Notes under the pieces: model-generated
Databases searched by the model: none
What the model was told of the DNA's origin: nothing
What the model saw: the letters and a program-made list of their open reading frames with translations, nothing else
Assembly: GCA_025766275.1 (NCBI GenBank)
Contig: JAFKAC010000187.1
Span: 1 to 64,000 of the forward strand
From: Lactarius indigo
Lineage: Eukaryota; Basidiomycota; Agaricomycetes; Russulales; Russulaceae
DNA length: 64,000 nucleotides
Reading direction: 5' to 3'
Program-made: the position numbers and the translations under genes
Shown here: piece after piece, positions 12,599 to 23,916 of the stretch
How positions within the stretch are numbered: the stretch's first letter is position 1
Layout of the letters: the number at the start of each line of letters is the position of its first letter

Positions 12599-14056
12599 AG
12601 AATGACCTCCAGCCCTCTCGGTGGGACATAGTCATTTGGCCTGAGCAGCAGAGGCCCATATGCACATGGTCTAAATAGAATTACAAGAAGTAGATCGAGA
12701 CATTAGTACACTGTACTTTTAGGCCTGCATAGCGTCCCGTACGCCAAGGCGGTTCCGACTGTTCACGATGTAGCGCAAACTTGGGTCTCCTCCATATACT
12801 TTTCCCTCCCTTTGGGAGTAAATTTGCATATATTTTCTGAATGTCCGTGAAGTAGAGTATCTTTGGGAGCCCAACTAAAGCCTTGGAAATAAGCATTTCT
12901 ATCTTCTGCAGATCCGTGCTCCGGGCCCGAGAGCCCGGCTTCATGTTCTCCACGGTATGCCTAGTGTACCGCCACATGAAACCGGTAATGCAGTGATAAA
13001 TGCCACGTATGCTCGTATCAGTGCCCAGCTCAAAGTGTGGGCCAGCTTCAGGGAGATTCAGAGATGAGTAGGGAGTCGACTAGGAGACTTTGCTTTCGTC
13101 TTCGACATCCAAGGATTTCGGATTTGTCTGAAATTCAAATAGAAGGTTTCTCATCTGTGATCTTTATTTAGACCTCAAGATAAGCGTAACGTCGAAAAGT
13201 GTATAGAGTGATTCAAGGTAACTTGCTGTGGTGCTAGTCTATTAGAGCTTTGGTTAGCTTTCGCTGACGTGTACGCATAGTACTATGACTTTTAGCTAAT
13301 AAGGACGTACTGTGGGTCGCCAGCAGCATGCACATTGCCTATTGTTGGATATGTACGTGGCGCTCACTACATTACGCACATTTCGTGAGCCCGCCATATC
13401 ATATAATGGACCTACCTGTGGTATTTCGCGATGCATTAAGAGGTTTCGCAATAGACGGAAGTAAATTAACTATCACCTCCCGAAACGTCACATCTAGAGT
13501 ACATCAAGTTGAAACATCCACAGCTTCATTGTGTGTCAGATAGTGTCTGGATTCCTCACCCCAGGACCGAATCCAGTCAACCTTCTTTCCATGTCATGAC
13601 GAGCTTCGACGTCTTGCAATAATAAAAGCTTCTTTCTTCTCTTGATTTCTTCTCTTGGTATACTAATCGCATTACCATTGTCTTCTTATTGACCAGTTGG
13701 GAAACCAGAAATAGTCCATTACGCGTCCGAACCAGATTTTGGACTGGCGAAAGCAAGTACGAATTTGAAAGAGCTGTGTTTGTGTTACCGTGATCAGCCC
13801 AGCCACGGCGGTATATGTCGACTCCCAACTCACCTGGGGCACAGTCAAAAGATAGTCTTCCTGGTGTACCAAGACCTATAGCGCTTATCAACCGCCACAC
13901 CCTAAGGGCCAAAGCCTGAGGCCAATGATGCGTACAAGCGCCCGAGCATATCCCTGGCGGTGAATGCTGTGACTCGGAGCGTTTGAATTTCAAGTTGAAA
14001 ACCAAATACGTTTTCGTGACGGACTCGGACCGCTTTCCCGGCTCAGCTCATCCAGG
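12599..14056. repeat. Downstream part of F-box tandem unit 1
   Basis: No gene. The segment shares stretches with the sequence after copy 2, for example ttagctaataaggacgtac at about 13293 and again at about 16831, and cctcaagataagcg-type sequence at about 13173 and 16740. The duplicated unit is therefore about 3 kb and includes the 3' flank, not the gene alone. Confidence 0.55.
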
Positions 14057-15444
14057 ATGGACAAGAGGAATCCTGGCGATCCAATGGTGTTACTCTGGCC
14101 ATGGTACAGGGAAAAAAAAGCTGGAAGAGGCGAGTACATCGATACCACGGTAGGTAATAACCAACCGACGCTCGTAGCCTTGGCAACTCCCACTGACCTG
14201 ACATCATCATCGTGAATTCATTTCATGAACCGCAGAAAGTCTCGCCTCGAAATGTTCACATTCTCCTCACTCTCCCATTGGAGATCATTGACACGATCCT
14301 GAGAGAAGCCTGCGAGTGGCCGCTGAGGAGAGCAGAATGACAGATGTTGACCGCTGCCTCCCTCGTCTGCAAATCCTGGTTGCCTCTTGCCCAACACTTG
14401 CTTTATCGTTCTGTCACTGTACTATAGCATAGCCCTGCCTACATCTCTCGGAGTCCCGGTACATTTATAACGGGAGCACTTCTCCAGCGATACCACCTTC
14501 TGAGGTTCACCCAGTTGCTTTCCATTCACACCCTTGGCAAATTTCCGGCAACCCTGCCGCTCTTTTCTGAGGACTCCGCTCCAGAGGGGAGTCGGGAATG
14601 CGTCCGAATTCCTGACTTCTTTTTCCTCTTCGCTCACACACCCCAGCTCCGATACGTGGAGCTCTCCGTGGACTTGGCGCAAACGAACATAGGCCCATTC
14701 GAACCCCATATCCTGGGTCGGCTGTCAAGTCTCGTCTTACCTATTGAAGCGCTAGACTTCAATGATTGGGGGCTCTCTTTCACTCTACCTTTGTCTATGA
14801 TCTCGTGTGTACATGGCCAACGATTCGGGCGCTTCGTGTGTTGACACGTTATAATGGACTGCCGCTAGAGAGGCCAAGCGCAAGTCTGCGTGAACTGAGG
14901 CTCCCTATTAATTCCTTGGCCGCCCTTATTGGGTGGTTGCTCCCGCATCCTCTGCCAAATGGGCCGTCAAATTTGCGATTTCTTGAGCTGTACGAACTCT
15001 CCGAGGAAGCGCGTGCCGCGCTGTCCGTTCATGGGCCTAGCGTTTCCACCCTAACACTTTGATGCCAACCAGCTTTCAAAATCACTCACCTATTCACAAA
15101 GTTAGAAGAGCTCGTCATCGCGGGCGAGGTCTGGAGCAGCCCGCTCCCTGCATTCCCAAGGACGCTGAAACACATCAGGATTCGCGTACCTGGGTTCAGG
15201 TCAAATTCTGCTGTACCTGCGGTCGCGCAGATGCTCCCCATGCTTCCAGATCTCACAGAGTGGAGATCCTAGTACATTCAGTAGAGTCGTCTGGAAGAAG
15301 GGCGGTAAGTACACGCCAAGGGTTCCGACCTGTCTGCGACGCTGATCATTCACTGATTGCTACTATAACTACCCCTATCTCGTAGAGATGGATCGCTTTC
15401 CTCGACAATACACGTTCTCCGAGTTCTTTGATGGAGGACTCTGA
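14057..15444 (+). pseudogene. F-box protein, tandem copy 2 (multiple stops)
   Basis: The start is preserved (ATGGACAAGAGG at 14057) and exon 1 is open. In exon 2 the codon after GAE-type residues in the F-box is TGA (14338-14340) where the intact copy has CGA. A second stop follows about 90 nt later at VTVL, and the middle and 3' parts carry further stops and deletions. The last exon is recognisable (EMDRFPRQYTFSEFF) but shortened. It is clearly non-functional, and more decayed than copy 1. Confidence 0.85.
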
Positions 15445-17344
15445 AAAGGTGTTCGGCCCTCTGGGTGAGACGCGTACCAATTTGTCGTCTGACCAAGGCC
15501 CATGTACACACGGGACGTTCGTTGGAGGTACCGAGAGGTCTCTCACAGCCGCGATCATGTATGATCGGCCGATACAGTTGTTTCTATTGCCTTCGTCCCA
15601 AGGGAAACCGGCACTCTCATCTCTTCCTCGCATCGACGTAGTTTCTTGGATATTACAAACGAATAATAAACATCGGCATCCGCTCTTCGCTCCTAGCCTC
15701 GGTCATAGCATAGCGAGTGCGTTAAAGCTAGACTGGGCACAGCACAGTCTATGAAGTGCACTTGGACTGGGAATCGTTCTCTTCGTGATGAAATAGTGAA
15801 ACATACCTACCAACAAAGAACATAACGTTTCAACATTGTGGCAAGAATTTAATGTCCCAATTGTTCTCTGCCACTTTCCTCGACGAAAGGTTCAATATCT
15901 GACTCAGTTGTGCGAATTTAAGGTCCAGGTTGGGTTCTTCACAATTTTTTCACCAGAAGATAGATTCAAGTTCGCGATTGTGGCAACGCGGAATGGAAAA
16001 AAATCAGAGATAAAACCCGACGTTCGTTCCTCTCTTCGCTTAATGATGCCAATGCTAGCATGGCTCCCAGGGCAGAAGAAAGGTTGCTGTATAACGTAAT
16101 CGAGTCAGAGAAACCGAACTAGAGAGGACTCGCCACTGATCCGCCTCAGAGATTTGAGTTACTGAAAAAGTGAAAACGCCCGGCTCTCCTGGCTCCCAGC
16201 CCGAGGTCGTTCATGGCTTAGCACGAACCTGGGTCTCCTACTTTGGAGTCATTATGCATATGTTCTCGGAGTGTCCGAGAAGTTGAAAGCCGGTGACAAT
16301 ACGCACCCATTATTAAAAGGAGAACCCTAGGGTTTCTTCCAACATGATATCGCTAGGGAGCCCAATATAGCCTTGCGAATAAGAACTTGTATCCTCCGCA
16401 CAACGCAGTCAGATCCTCGCTTCGGGCCTGAGAGCTCAGCTCTGAGTTCTCCTTCAAGCTCTCATACAGAATGCTCAGTCCACCAATACCACTTTAGATG
16501 CAGCGTATCCTTGTCTCTGTGAGGGGCCATAACGAACTCGTGGTGTACACCGTCTCCTAAACCAACTTGTGGGTCAGCTTCAAGGATCACGCTGCAGACT
16601 AGTGGGACATATCGTTCTGTTCCCTAGATCGACCTATTCAGAGTCGGGGCGTCTCTCTCGTCTTTCGCACGCCAAAGATCTTGCATTCGTCAGAAATTTG
16701 GATAGATTTCTCCATCTGTTATCACAACAGTGATTAGACCTCGAGATAAGCGGAACTTCAAGAAGTGACAGTGATTCGATCAACAGTCAATTTAAACTTC
16801 GGTCAGATTTCACCGACACATATGATTTTTAGCTAATAAGGACGTACCGTACTGTGGGCCAGCAATTTACTTGCTTATCATTAGAGATGTATGGCACTAT
16901 CTCCATCATTTGGCCGCACGTCGAAACCTTAAACATGTCGTGTAATGGTCCCCTCAGAAGATCATAATTTGAACTAGAAGGACGTAAGATAACATCACAT
17001 CCAGAGTCAATCAATGAATAGGCACAGCCTCACTCTGTATCAGATAGTTTCTGGGTTATTCGTTCCGTGAAACTTATCATCGCATCCCCGTCGACTTCAT
17101 TGATTAGTCGGGAAATCGAATAAAGCTCGAATCAGATTTTGAATTAGTGAGAAAGTCGGTGTTCAACTTACCTGAGATTGATTTCCTACTGTATCAACTG
17201 TAACAGCGCTTATCAACCGCCACAATCTAACGGCCGAAGGCTGACTGGTGCTGACAATGATCGTGCAAGCGCCTGGGCTGGCCGCGGGCACTTGAATCAA
17301 GTATCAGCGTCGACATTTGCTCCAATCACTCTCCCTCGACCAGG
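15445..17344. repeat. Downstream part of F-box tandem unit 2
   Basis: No gene recognised. Patches resemble the flank of copy 1 (see 12599-14056), interspersed with unrelated AT-rich sequence. The 3' end holds the presumed promoter of the intact copy 3. Confidence 0.5.
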
Positions 17345-18787
17345 ATGGACAAGAGGAAGGTCCTCAGTCCAATGGTGTTGCTCTGGCCATGGCGGAAAGC
17401 GAAAGTAGCTGGGAGATCCAAGCACACTGACGCCACGGTATGTGAACAAAGGACTTACGCTCGTCGCCTTGGCAACTGCCACTGAACTGACATTTAATTT
17501 ACCACAGAAAACCTCACATCGGAATGTTCCCGTTCTCCCCTCTCTCCCATTGGAGATTATCGACAGGATCCTGAGAGAAGCCTGCGAGTGGCCGCTGGGC
17601 GGAGCAGAACGACAGATGTTGACAGCTTGCGCCCTCGTCTGCAAATCTTGGCTGTCACTTACCCGGCGCTTGCTCTATCATTCTCTCACCGTGGAGAGTA
17701 GCCGCGCCTACGCTTCTCGGAAACCCGGAACACTTGGACCGGAAGCACTTCTTCATCGATCTCATCTTCTAGGGTTTATTCGGTCACTTTCCATCCGCGT
17801 CATTGACGAGTACACAGCGACCCTGCCGCCCTTCCCCGACGCTCCACAGGGAAGCCAGGAATGCGTGCGAATTCCGGACTTCCTTTCTCTACTCGCCCAC
17901 ATCCCCCGGCTCCGCGATTTGCGCCTCTCAGTGGACTGGGCTCATAAAAACACGCACTTATTCGAGCCCCATGTCCTGGGTTGGCTGTCGAGCCTCGAAC
18001 TTCCCATAGAGGTGCTGGACCTCAAATATGGTAGACCCTTTGACTCCCCCTTGGTCTATGACCTCGTGGGTACCTGGCCGACGATTCGGGCGCTTCGTGT
18101 GCTTACGGGTTATAGTGGACTACCACCAGTGGTGTCGAGCCTAAGTTTGCGTGAACTGAGGCTCCCTATTAATTCCTTGGCCACCCTTATCGGGTGGCTG
18201 CTCCCGCATCCCCCGCCAAATGAACCGTCAAATTTGCGATTTCTTGAGCTGTACGAAATCTCCGAGGAAGCGCGTGCCGTATTGTCCGTTCATGGGCCCA
18301 GCGTTTCCACCCTGACACTTACACGTCAACCAGCCTTCGGAATTGCTCACCTGTTCACGAAGCTGGAAGAGCTCGTCATCGCGGGCCCGTTCTGGAGTAA
18401 TCCGCTCCCTGCGTTCCCGAGAACGCTGAAACATATCAGGCTGCAGGTCCATGCGTTCATGTCCGATGCTGTTATAGCCGCGATCGCACAAGTGCTCCCC
18501 GTACTTCCGGATTTGCGCGTAATATCTATCGAAGAGACACTTATCCACGACAAGCACTATTCGGATTTGCAGGGTGCGTGCGAGACTCACAGAGTGGAGA
18601 TCCTGGAAAATTCAGTAGACTCGTCTGGACGAACAGTGGTGAGTACATGTCAAGAGTACCGACTTGTTTGCGACGCCTGTTGTTCACTGATTACTGCTAT
18701 AAGCATCCCTATCTCGTAGAGATGGACTGCTTTCCTCGACAATACACCTTCTCCGAGTTCTTCGACATTGGGGATCGAAGACTCTGA
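17345..18787 (+). CDS. F-box domain protein, tandem copy 3 (intact)
   Basis: Exons 17345..17437, 17508..18638 and 18704..18787 join in phase 0 to 435 aa. The ATG at 17345 is preferred over an in-frame ATG at 17442, which lies inside the first intron, because the first exon matches the same exon in both pseudogene copies. The F-box is at about residues 41-88 (LPSLPLEIIDRILREACEW, then LVCKSWLSLTRRLLYHSL). The rest has leucine-rich, LRR-like spacing (LRDLRLSVDW, LRELRLPINS, LRFLELYEI, LEELVIAG), as in many basidiomycete F-box proteins. Probable role: substrate receptor of an SCF ubiquitin ligase; substrate unknown. It is the only intact member of a three-copy array. Confidence 0.85.
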
Positions 18788-19741
18788 AGGATGACCTTCG
18801 GCCCTCTCGGTGGGACATCGTCGCTTGACTTGAGCAGCAGAGGGCCATATGCGCGCAAGTCCGATGAAACCCGATCGTACGGGGCGCTCGTTCGAGTTAC
18901 CGGGAGATTTCTCACGCTTCGGAGATATCGATTCTGTATGGTCAGCTGACACAGTTGTTACTGTTGCCTTTGTCCGGAGAAACCGGCACTCTCATTTCTT
19001 CCTCATATCGACGTGATATCTTGCATAGCAATAAACAGACTTTAATTGACGTCAATTTTTCACCTGTTATGGGATGACGAGCACGCCAAAGCTAGACTGT
19101 ACATACAATCACTATCCCGAGGTGCCGGTTCCCCTTTGAATCTCTCGATTTAGATCTGGCTTAGCTAGCTCAATTAGGAAATTAAGCAACGACCGGCATC
19201 ACAGTGTTGTGTGCCTCCGAAAGTGCCTCGTCGATCTCCCTGCTGCCCTGAATCTCGGTGTGAGGTCCTGTGCCTTGTAGCTGACTTCTTTTGCAGCTGT
19301 GCTTCGTTTGCTCCACTGCCGATCAATCTAACAAACGACCAGGTGGCTGCAACGCTAGAGAGCTGTGCAGACGTACGGAAACCGCAAGGAAGTCTCATGG
19401 GAAACTGCACGGCACCTTGTCGTAGATCGGGGAGGGCCTTGGCATTGCCAGGGCAGTTGGTTGTTAAAGCCCTAATGTTCGGTATGACGACAATTCGTTC
19501 ACGTCGTGTGAACATAAAGACATAAGCCATGTCACACGAGTAAGATTGACGATGTGGAGGACAACATGAGTGTGGGAGTAGAGGATTCGTATTAGTGATG
19601 ATGTACGACAGCAACACGCCATTCTATGACACGGTCACTTGATGATACAGTACAACAATTCTACAGGCAAAGCAGTTGCAAGAAATATTGAGGACGACTC
19701 TTCAGATTTGTTGGTTCAAACCTGAGTTCGTGACGTCCACC
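18788..19741. other. Intergenic, no gene recognised
   Basis: Begins with flank similar to that after the other F-box copies (gggatcgaagactctgaaggatgacct...). A Cys-rich open frame at 19211-19525 (+) shows no family resemblance I can name. Confidence 0.4.
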
Positions 19742-20446
19742 TCAGCTGTGACCTTGCAGCCGACGGTCGATGTTCTGTCTCCAGCGCACGTAGATTCCTT
19801 CTTCCATGGATGGTGCATAACGACACATTTCGAAGAGTGAAAGCTGTTCCATGAAGCCTGCATTCGGCCAGATTTGCTCACGATCTGGTCCAAATGGTGG
19901 ATGAGAATCTGTCAGACAGGGCAGGTATGAACACAGCCTTACGACGTCGAACTATGTCCAAGGCTTCGGCGGAACTGACACGTCTGGACCACATAACTGG
20001 AGCAGCACAAGTCAATGAATAGATCGGAGCAGGCGTGGAGAACCCATTCGGTCTTACCATAGGCAGCCATAATGGTAGCACCGCGTGACAGGCCGTGTAC
20101 TCCATGGATGAGGACTACACCGCCAGCGTTGAGAGCCTCATCGACGAAACGACAGACGGACGGCATCCAAATGAGAAGATCTTCATGATGCGCATCTTGA
20201 ACTGGCACACGCATGTGTCTTATACCAGACTGCGGGTGCTCGGCAGGGATCGGTTCGGTGCAGACCGAGACTATGTGTGTGATGCGGCGTTCTGTCAAAG
20301 AGCGGGTAGATTGTGCCGAAACAAGGCTAAAGAGTGGGAAGGAGTCATATGGGATCAGAGTTCATGGCAGATTTCCAAAATGAAAATACTGACTTTCCCA
20401 AATAGAGCCGTCCATCAATGATGGGGCTGACATTCTTGAAACCCAT
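19742..20446 (-). CDS. Dual-specificity phosphatase-like protein with Cys-to-Gly active site (STYX-like pseudophosphatase)
   Basis: Exons on the minus strand: 20446..20394, 20326..20058, 19996..19943 and 19884..19742, joining to 172 aa. The whole DSP fold is recognisable: IIDGRLYLGN at the N-terminus, RITHIVSVCTEP, a VPVQDAHHEDLL segment with the usual general-acid Asp (62), then the P-loop, SAEALDIVRRHREQIWPNAGF and a C-terminal helix. The P-loop reads HGVHGLSRG (residues 92-100) instead of HCxxGxSRS. The catalytic Cys is Gly93 (codon GGA) while Arg99 is kept. Human STYX has the same Cys-to-Gly replacement. All splice sites and the frame are intact, so the gene does not look like a decayed pseudogene. 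Predicted role: phospho-site binding or regulation without catalysis. That last step is inference. Confidence 0.8.
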
Positions 20447-21320
20447 TTAAGAATAGTACGCGAGTTGTCTGGATAATATGGTTTGCTGTTGTCCCTTTGC
20501 TGGGGAGCGAGTTCAGGTTGACCATTCCAGTTTAGCGGCCTCGTATTTGAAGGAGGACTCAAGATACGGACGTTGTTCAGTCCGGAAGTCATTCGGGTAT
20601 TGAGCTCGCCGCAGGGTAATGTTTCGTTGTCTCCCATAGTAGAGATGTAGATGGTGTAGGGCGGTGTTAGACAGCGGCGGAGCACTGCCCATCGCGGCAC
20701 GTGGCGCCTATCAACGCCAATGCAAGGCATCTCCAAATGATATAAGTCAAACCAATTTAAACGCCCGGACCGTCCTTGTTCGGCTGCGGCTGTGAAAAAC
20801 GGACCGGGTGGTGTTCCATTCCCGCGAATTCATTTATCCTCTCCACCACACTTTGGCATCACCATTAGTAATCTCATCTTCTCCGTGCTCCATTGAACTG
20901 AACCCACATGTCAAGTTATTTTTGCTGTTCACGTTCATGGAGAGCGCGTGCACGTACTGCTTCGAGTCTCAACAATCGTGTGAGAATAGGTGATGGTGTG
21001 GGGCACTGTGCTCACCAAAAACGCGCGGTCCGGGACCGACACGCCTTCTCCACGCACATGCCAGATTCGGGCACTCCGAGCTAAGCACGTCACCCCCACG
21101 CACCTACAGACACGCCCCCAGCACGCCGTTGCTGAGTCCAGGGCCAGGACCCGCCACACACAGAGCACAATTGGGGTTATTGGTGGAGGCACCCCACGAT
21201 CATACTGGCCATCCGGGCATCTCCGAGTCTACGTGCAACGTTTATAATGGATACTCGGAACATTGACACGCAATTATCTACCCTCTTACACCTGAACCCT
21301 GACCTCACGCAATTGAATCA
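20447..21320. other. Intergenic, no gene recognised
   Basis: Contains several unrelated short open frames on both strands. No domain is recognisable. Confidence 0.4.
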
Positions 21321-21926
21321 ATGTTTGAGATTGACTGGGATACGGTGAGTGTATCAATAGGGTGTTTTTTTTAGAAAATAAGAAATTCATTGATTCTCGC
21401 ATCGATTCTGATGCTATAGGAAGAAGACCGCCGCCGGCGTCGTCGCAAGGCATCGACCATCCATGGCTGGCTCTGCATGTGGCGAGGGACCCTCGTCGGA
21501 AACGAGAGGGAACGCCAGCGTGGCCGTCGCGAGATGAAGGAGGCGCGCGCTGTCCGTGCATACTACCGTCAGCGGGCACATGAAACTGCGGGCGGGGGCA
21601 GCGGCCCGTTCTCGCTCTTCCGCTTGGGTAGCCTCAGCAACGGCAAGCGTAATGCGAACACTACGGCACCTGCTCCTCCCCCTGCTCCTCCGCCGGTGCC
21701 CGCACAGCGCCCACCACAGCGGCACAGGTCTCACAGCTCCCAACATCACTACCACCATGGCGGCGGGAATCGGACCCAGCAGCAGCCTCTGCAAAACCGC
21801 CCTGCGCCCGTTCAACGTAAGAGCAGCAGCAGACACGCCCCCCAGGAGCCCATGCGGCAGCGTAGTTCACACTCCGCCAAGAGCAGGCCAAGTACCTCGC
21901 GACGACCATCGGCGGCACGGCGTTGA
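21321..21926 (+). CDS. Small basic Pro/His/Arg-rich hypothetical protein
   Basis: Proposed exons are 21321..21344 (MFEIDWDT) and 21420..21926, separated by a 75-nt intron with gtgagt and a ctatag acceptor; the product is 176 aa. The N-terminal part is charged (EEDRRRRRR, ERERQRGRREMKEARAVRAYYRQRA). The C-terminal half is low-complexity with polyproline (PAPPPAPPPVP), His/Gln-rich (HRSHSSQHHYHH) and Ser/Arg-rich segments. The frame is open across a GC-rich stretch, unlike the AT-richer flanks, which supports coding. I do not recognise a family. The large open frame on the opposite strand (21414-21836) is taken as its shadow. Confidence 0.4.
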
Positions 21927-22240
21927 CAGACCGGTTATTGTTTATGAGCGAGCTCGCGGATTCCATGAGGATTGTATTTGTCTGTTCCTTCCCGATCTTA
22001 CGCGAGTGCTCCCTTTTTTTCAGGGTTGCCAAGCCCCTTTTTTAATTCGACTTATTACCTCTCTATTTCCCTCTGTCGACCCGCGCTTGTGTATCGAATT
22101 AAGAGATCACATAGTGGCTTTATCCGTCCCAGTCGTAACTCCAGGACCTTGAATTGGCCATGTACGTTTGCACAGTGTAATACCTTGGCCTCTTGGCGCG
22201 TTATGATTACTATTTCGAGATGTATGAGAATAGTAAGCTG
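21927..22240. other. Intergenic before minisatellite
   Basis: No gene seen. Confidence 0.4.
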
Positions 22241-22912
22241 TGTTCTGCTCCGCTCATCGCGCGACGAGTATATTGTAACACAAAGTAGCGCGTCCCTCCA
22301 CAGCAGAAAGACTGTAACCGGACCAGCACCTTCGGGCTCGGACGTCGAGGCACCTTGTTCACCATACAGGAGCTTCCTTACACTCCGCTCTTCGCGGTGA
22401 TCGCGCGACGAGCAAAATACAAAGTAGCACGCCGCTCTCCACAGCAGAAAGACTGTAACCGGACCAGCATCTTCGGAGTCGGATACAGAAATGCCCTGTG
22501 CACCTTACGAATCGTGCAGAAGTTGTACTCTCATCGCGGCGATCTCGCGACGAGTAAAACGCCACAAAGTAGTACGCCCTTCCATAGCAGAAAGAAAGCG
22601 ACCGGATCAGCACCTTCGAGCCCGGACGTCGAAGCACCTTGTTTACCATGCAGGATATATCTTTCTTGCGCTCCGCTTATCGCAGTGATCGCGCGACGAG
22701 TAGAATACAAAGTAGAACGCCGCCTTCCTCAGCAGAAAGACAGTAGCCGGACCAGCATTAGTTTGTGAGTTTTGCAGAAGCTGCATTCCGCTCCACTCTT
22801 CAAGGCGATGGAGCGACGAGTAAAATGCAATCAGCACGCTCGCTAAGCAGAAGGACAGCCACCGGACCCATACTTTCGGACCCGGACGCCGAAATACCTT
22901 GTTTACTTTGCG
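22241..22912. repeat. Tandem repeat array, about 5 units of 115-146 bp
   Basis: A unit built around agcagaaagactgtaaccgg and gatcgcgcgacgagtaaaat recurs. The agcagaaag-type start occurs at about 22301, 22441, 22584, 22730 and 22846. Units differ by substitutions and small indels. Several units contain ccggacgtcgaagcaccttgtt-type cores. No conserved open frame runs through all units, so this looks like a non-coding minisatellite. Confidence 0.85.
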
Positions 22913-23916
22913 AAAGAACCCGCGATCTATGATATGGGTCGGTTTCAATCTGTCGATCTATTATTGTAATCGGACTACTCCGAGACTGTGAGATGTAAAG
23001 CAGGCGTAAGATGTCTACCGCCTCCGGATATCGAGGGCCGACTTCCCTTCGCCCACCGCTCCGAAATTCATTTCGCGGTGTATAGAGAAGCGAATAGCGA
23101 TGGACGGAGATGGTATGATGATGACGGTAATAATAACGACACAATATACAGCAATGATGTGGACAGCTACCTGTCAGCTTAGACCAGACTTTGATCAACC
23201 GTCGATCATCGTCTTTATTCGCTCGTACATACAGTACATGCCGGGTCGAGGGGGCTGCGTATGTGATAGGAGGGGAAAACGCCAGACAGGAGGTCCGTTA
23301 GCAGGCAGTGCGTTGAAGGGAGCGGTTTCACCACCAGGCACAGGTGTAGGGATTGCCTGGTTGTCTTGAGTCTTGATTCAGGCAAACAATTGCCGGTCAA
23401 CCGCACTCGTGTCTACAGGGGGACCCACATGGATTTCCATATATAGCGTCATCTTGTCGGGTGGACCTTACAATGACGGCATAAAGTGCTGTCACTGGCT
23501 TGGTCACTGGCAACGTGGTGAACGACTAATCCCTGGCTGGTACGCGCTTGACGCCCGCAAGTGTGAAAGTTCCTCAGAAGCCCTCCGGTTCGGCTACCTC
23601 ATCCCCCCGAATCCCGGTCACACCCAATCCCTGGCAGCGTGTGCATAGACATTTGCATAGACATTGTGATTCATTTGGGCGTCCGCTCTACGTTAGGTTA
23701 ATCTTCCGCCTCGCCAGCTTCGGACACGGAAAATTCGGGATTTGAGCCAGTGCAGTCCATACGGGCGACGGAGATACGGTAAAAAAAAGGTGATTGTTTA
23801 AAGTGGAAAGCGGTGGTAAAACCAAAAATCGTCGATCGATCATACAGAACAAAACACAGCAGCAGGAGCGAAACACTGGGAGGTTGTCCGGGTTCGGAGT
23901 GCCTAGACGGTGCTCG
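22913..23916. other. Intergenic between minisatellite and TAF4
   Basis: No gene recognised. The 3' untranslated region of TAF4 (minus strand) should lie in the right-hand part. Confidence 0.4.

Noticed and set aside
19211..19525. Cys-rich plus-strand frame that might be a secreted protein
   Set aside because: No signal peptide at the N-terminus, Cys spacing fits neither hydrophobins nor CFEM domains, and an equally long frame exists on the other strand.
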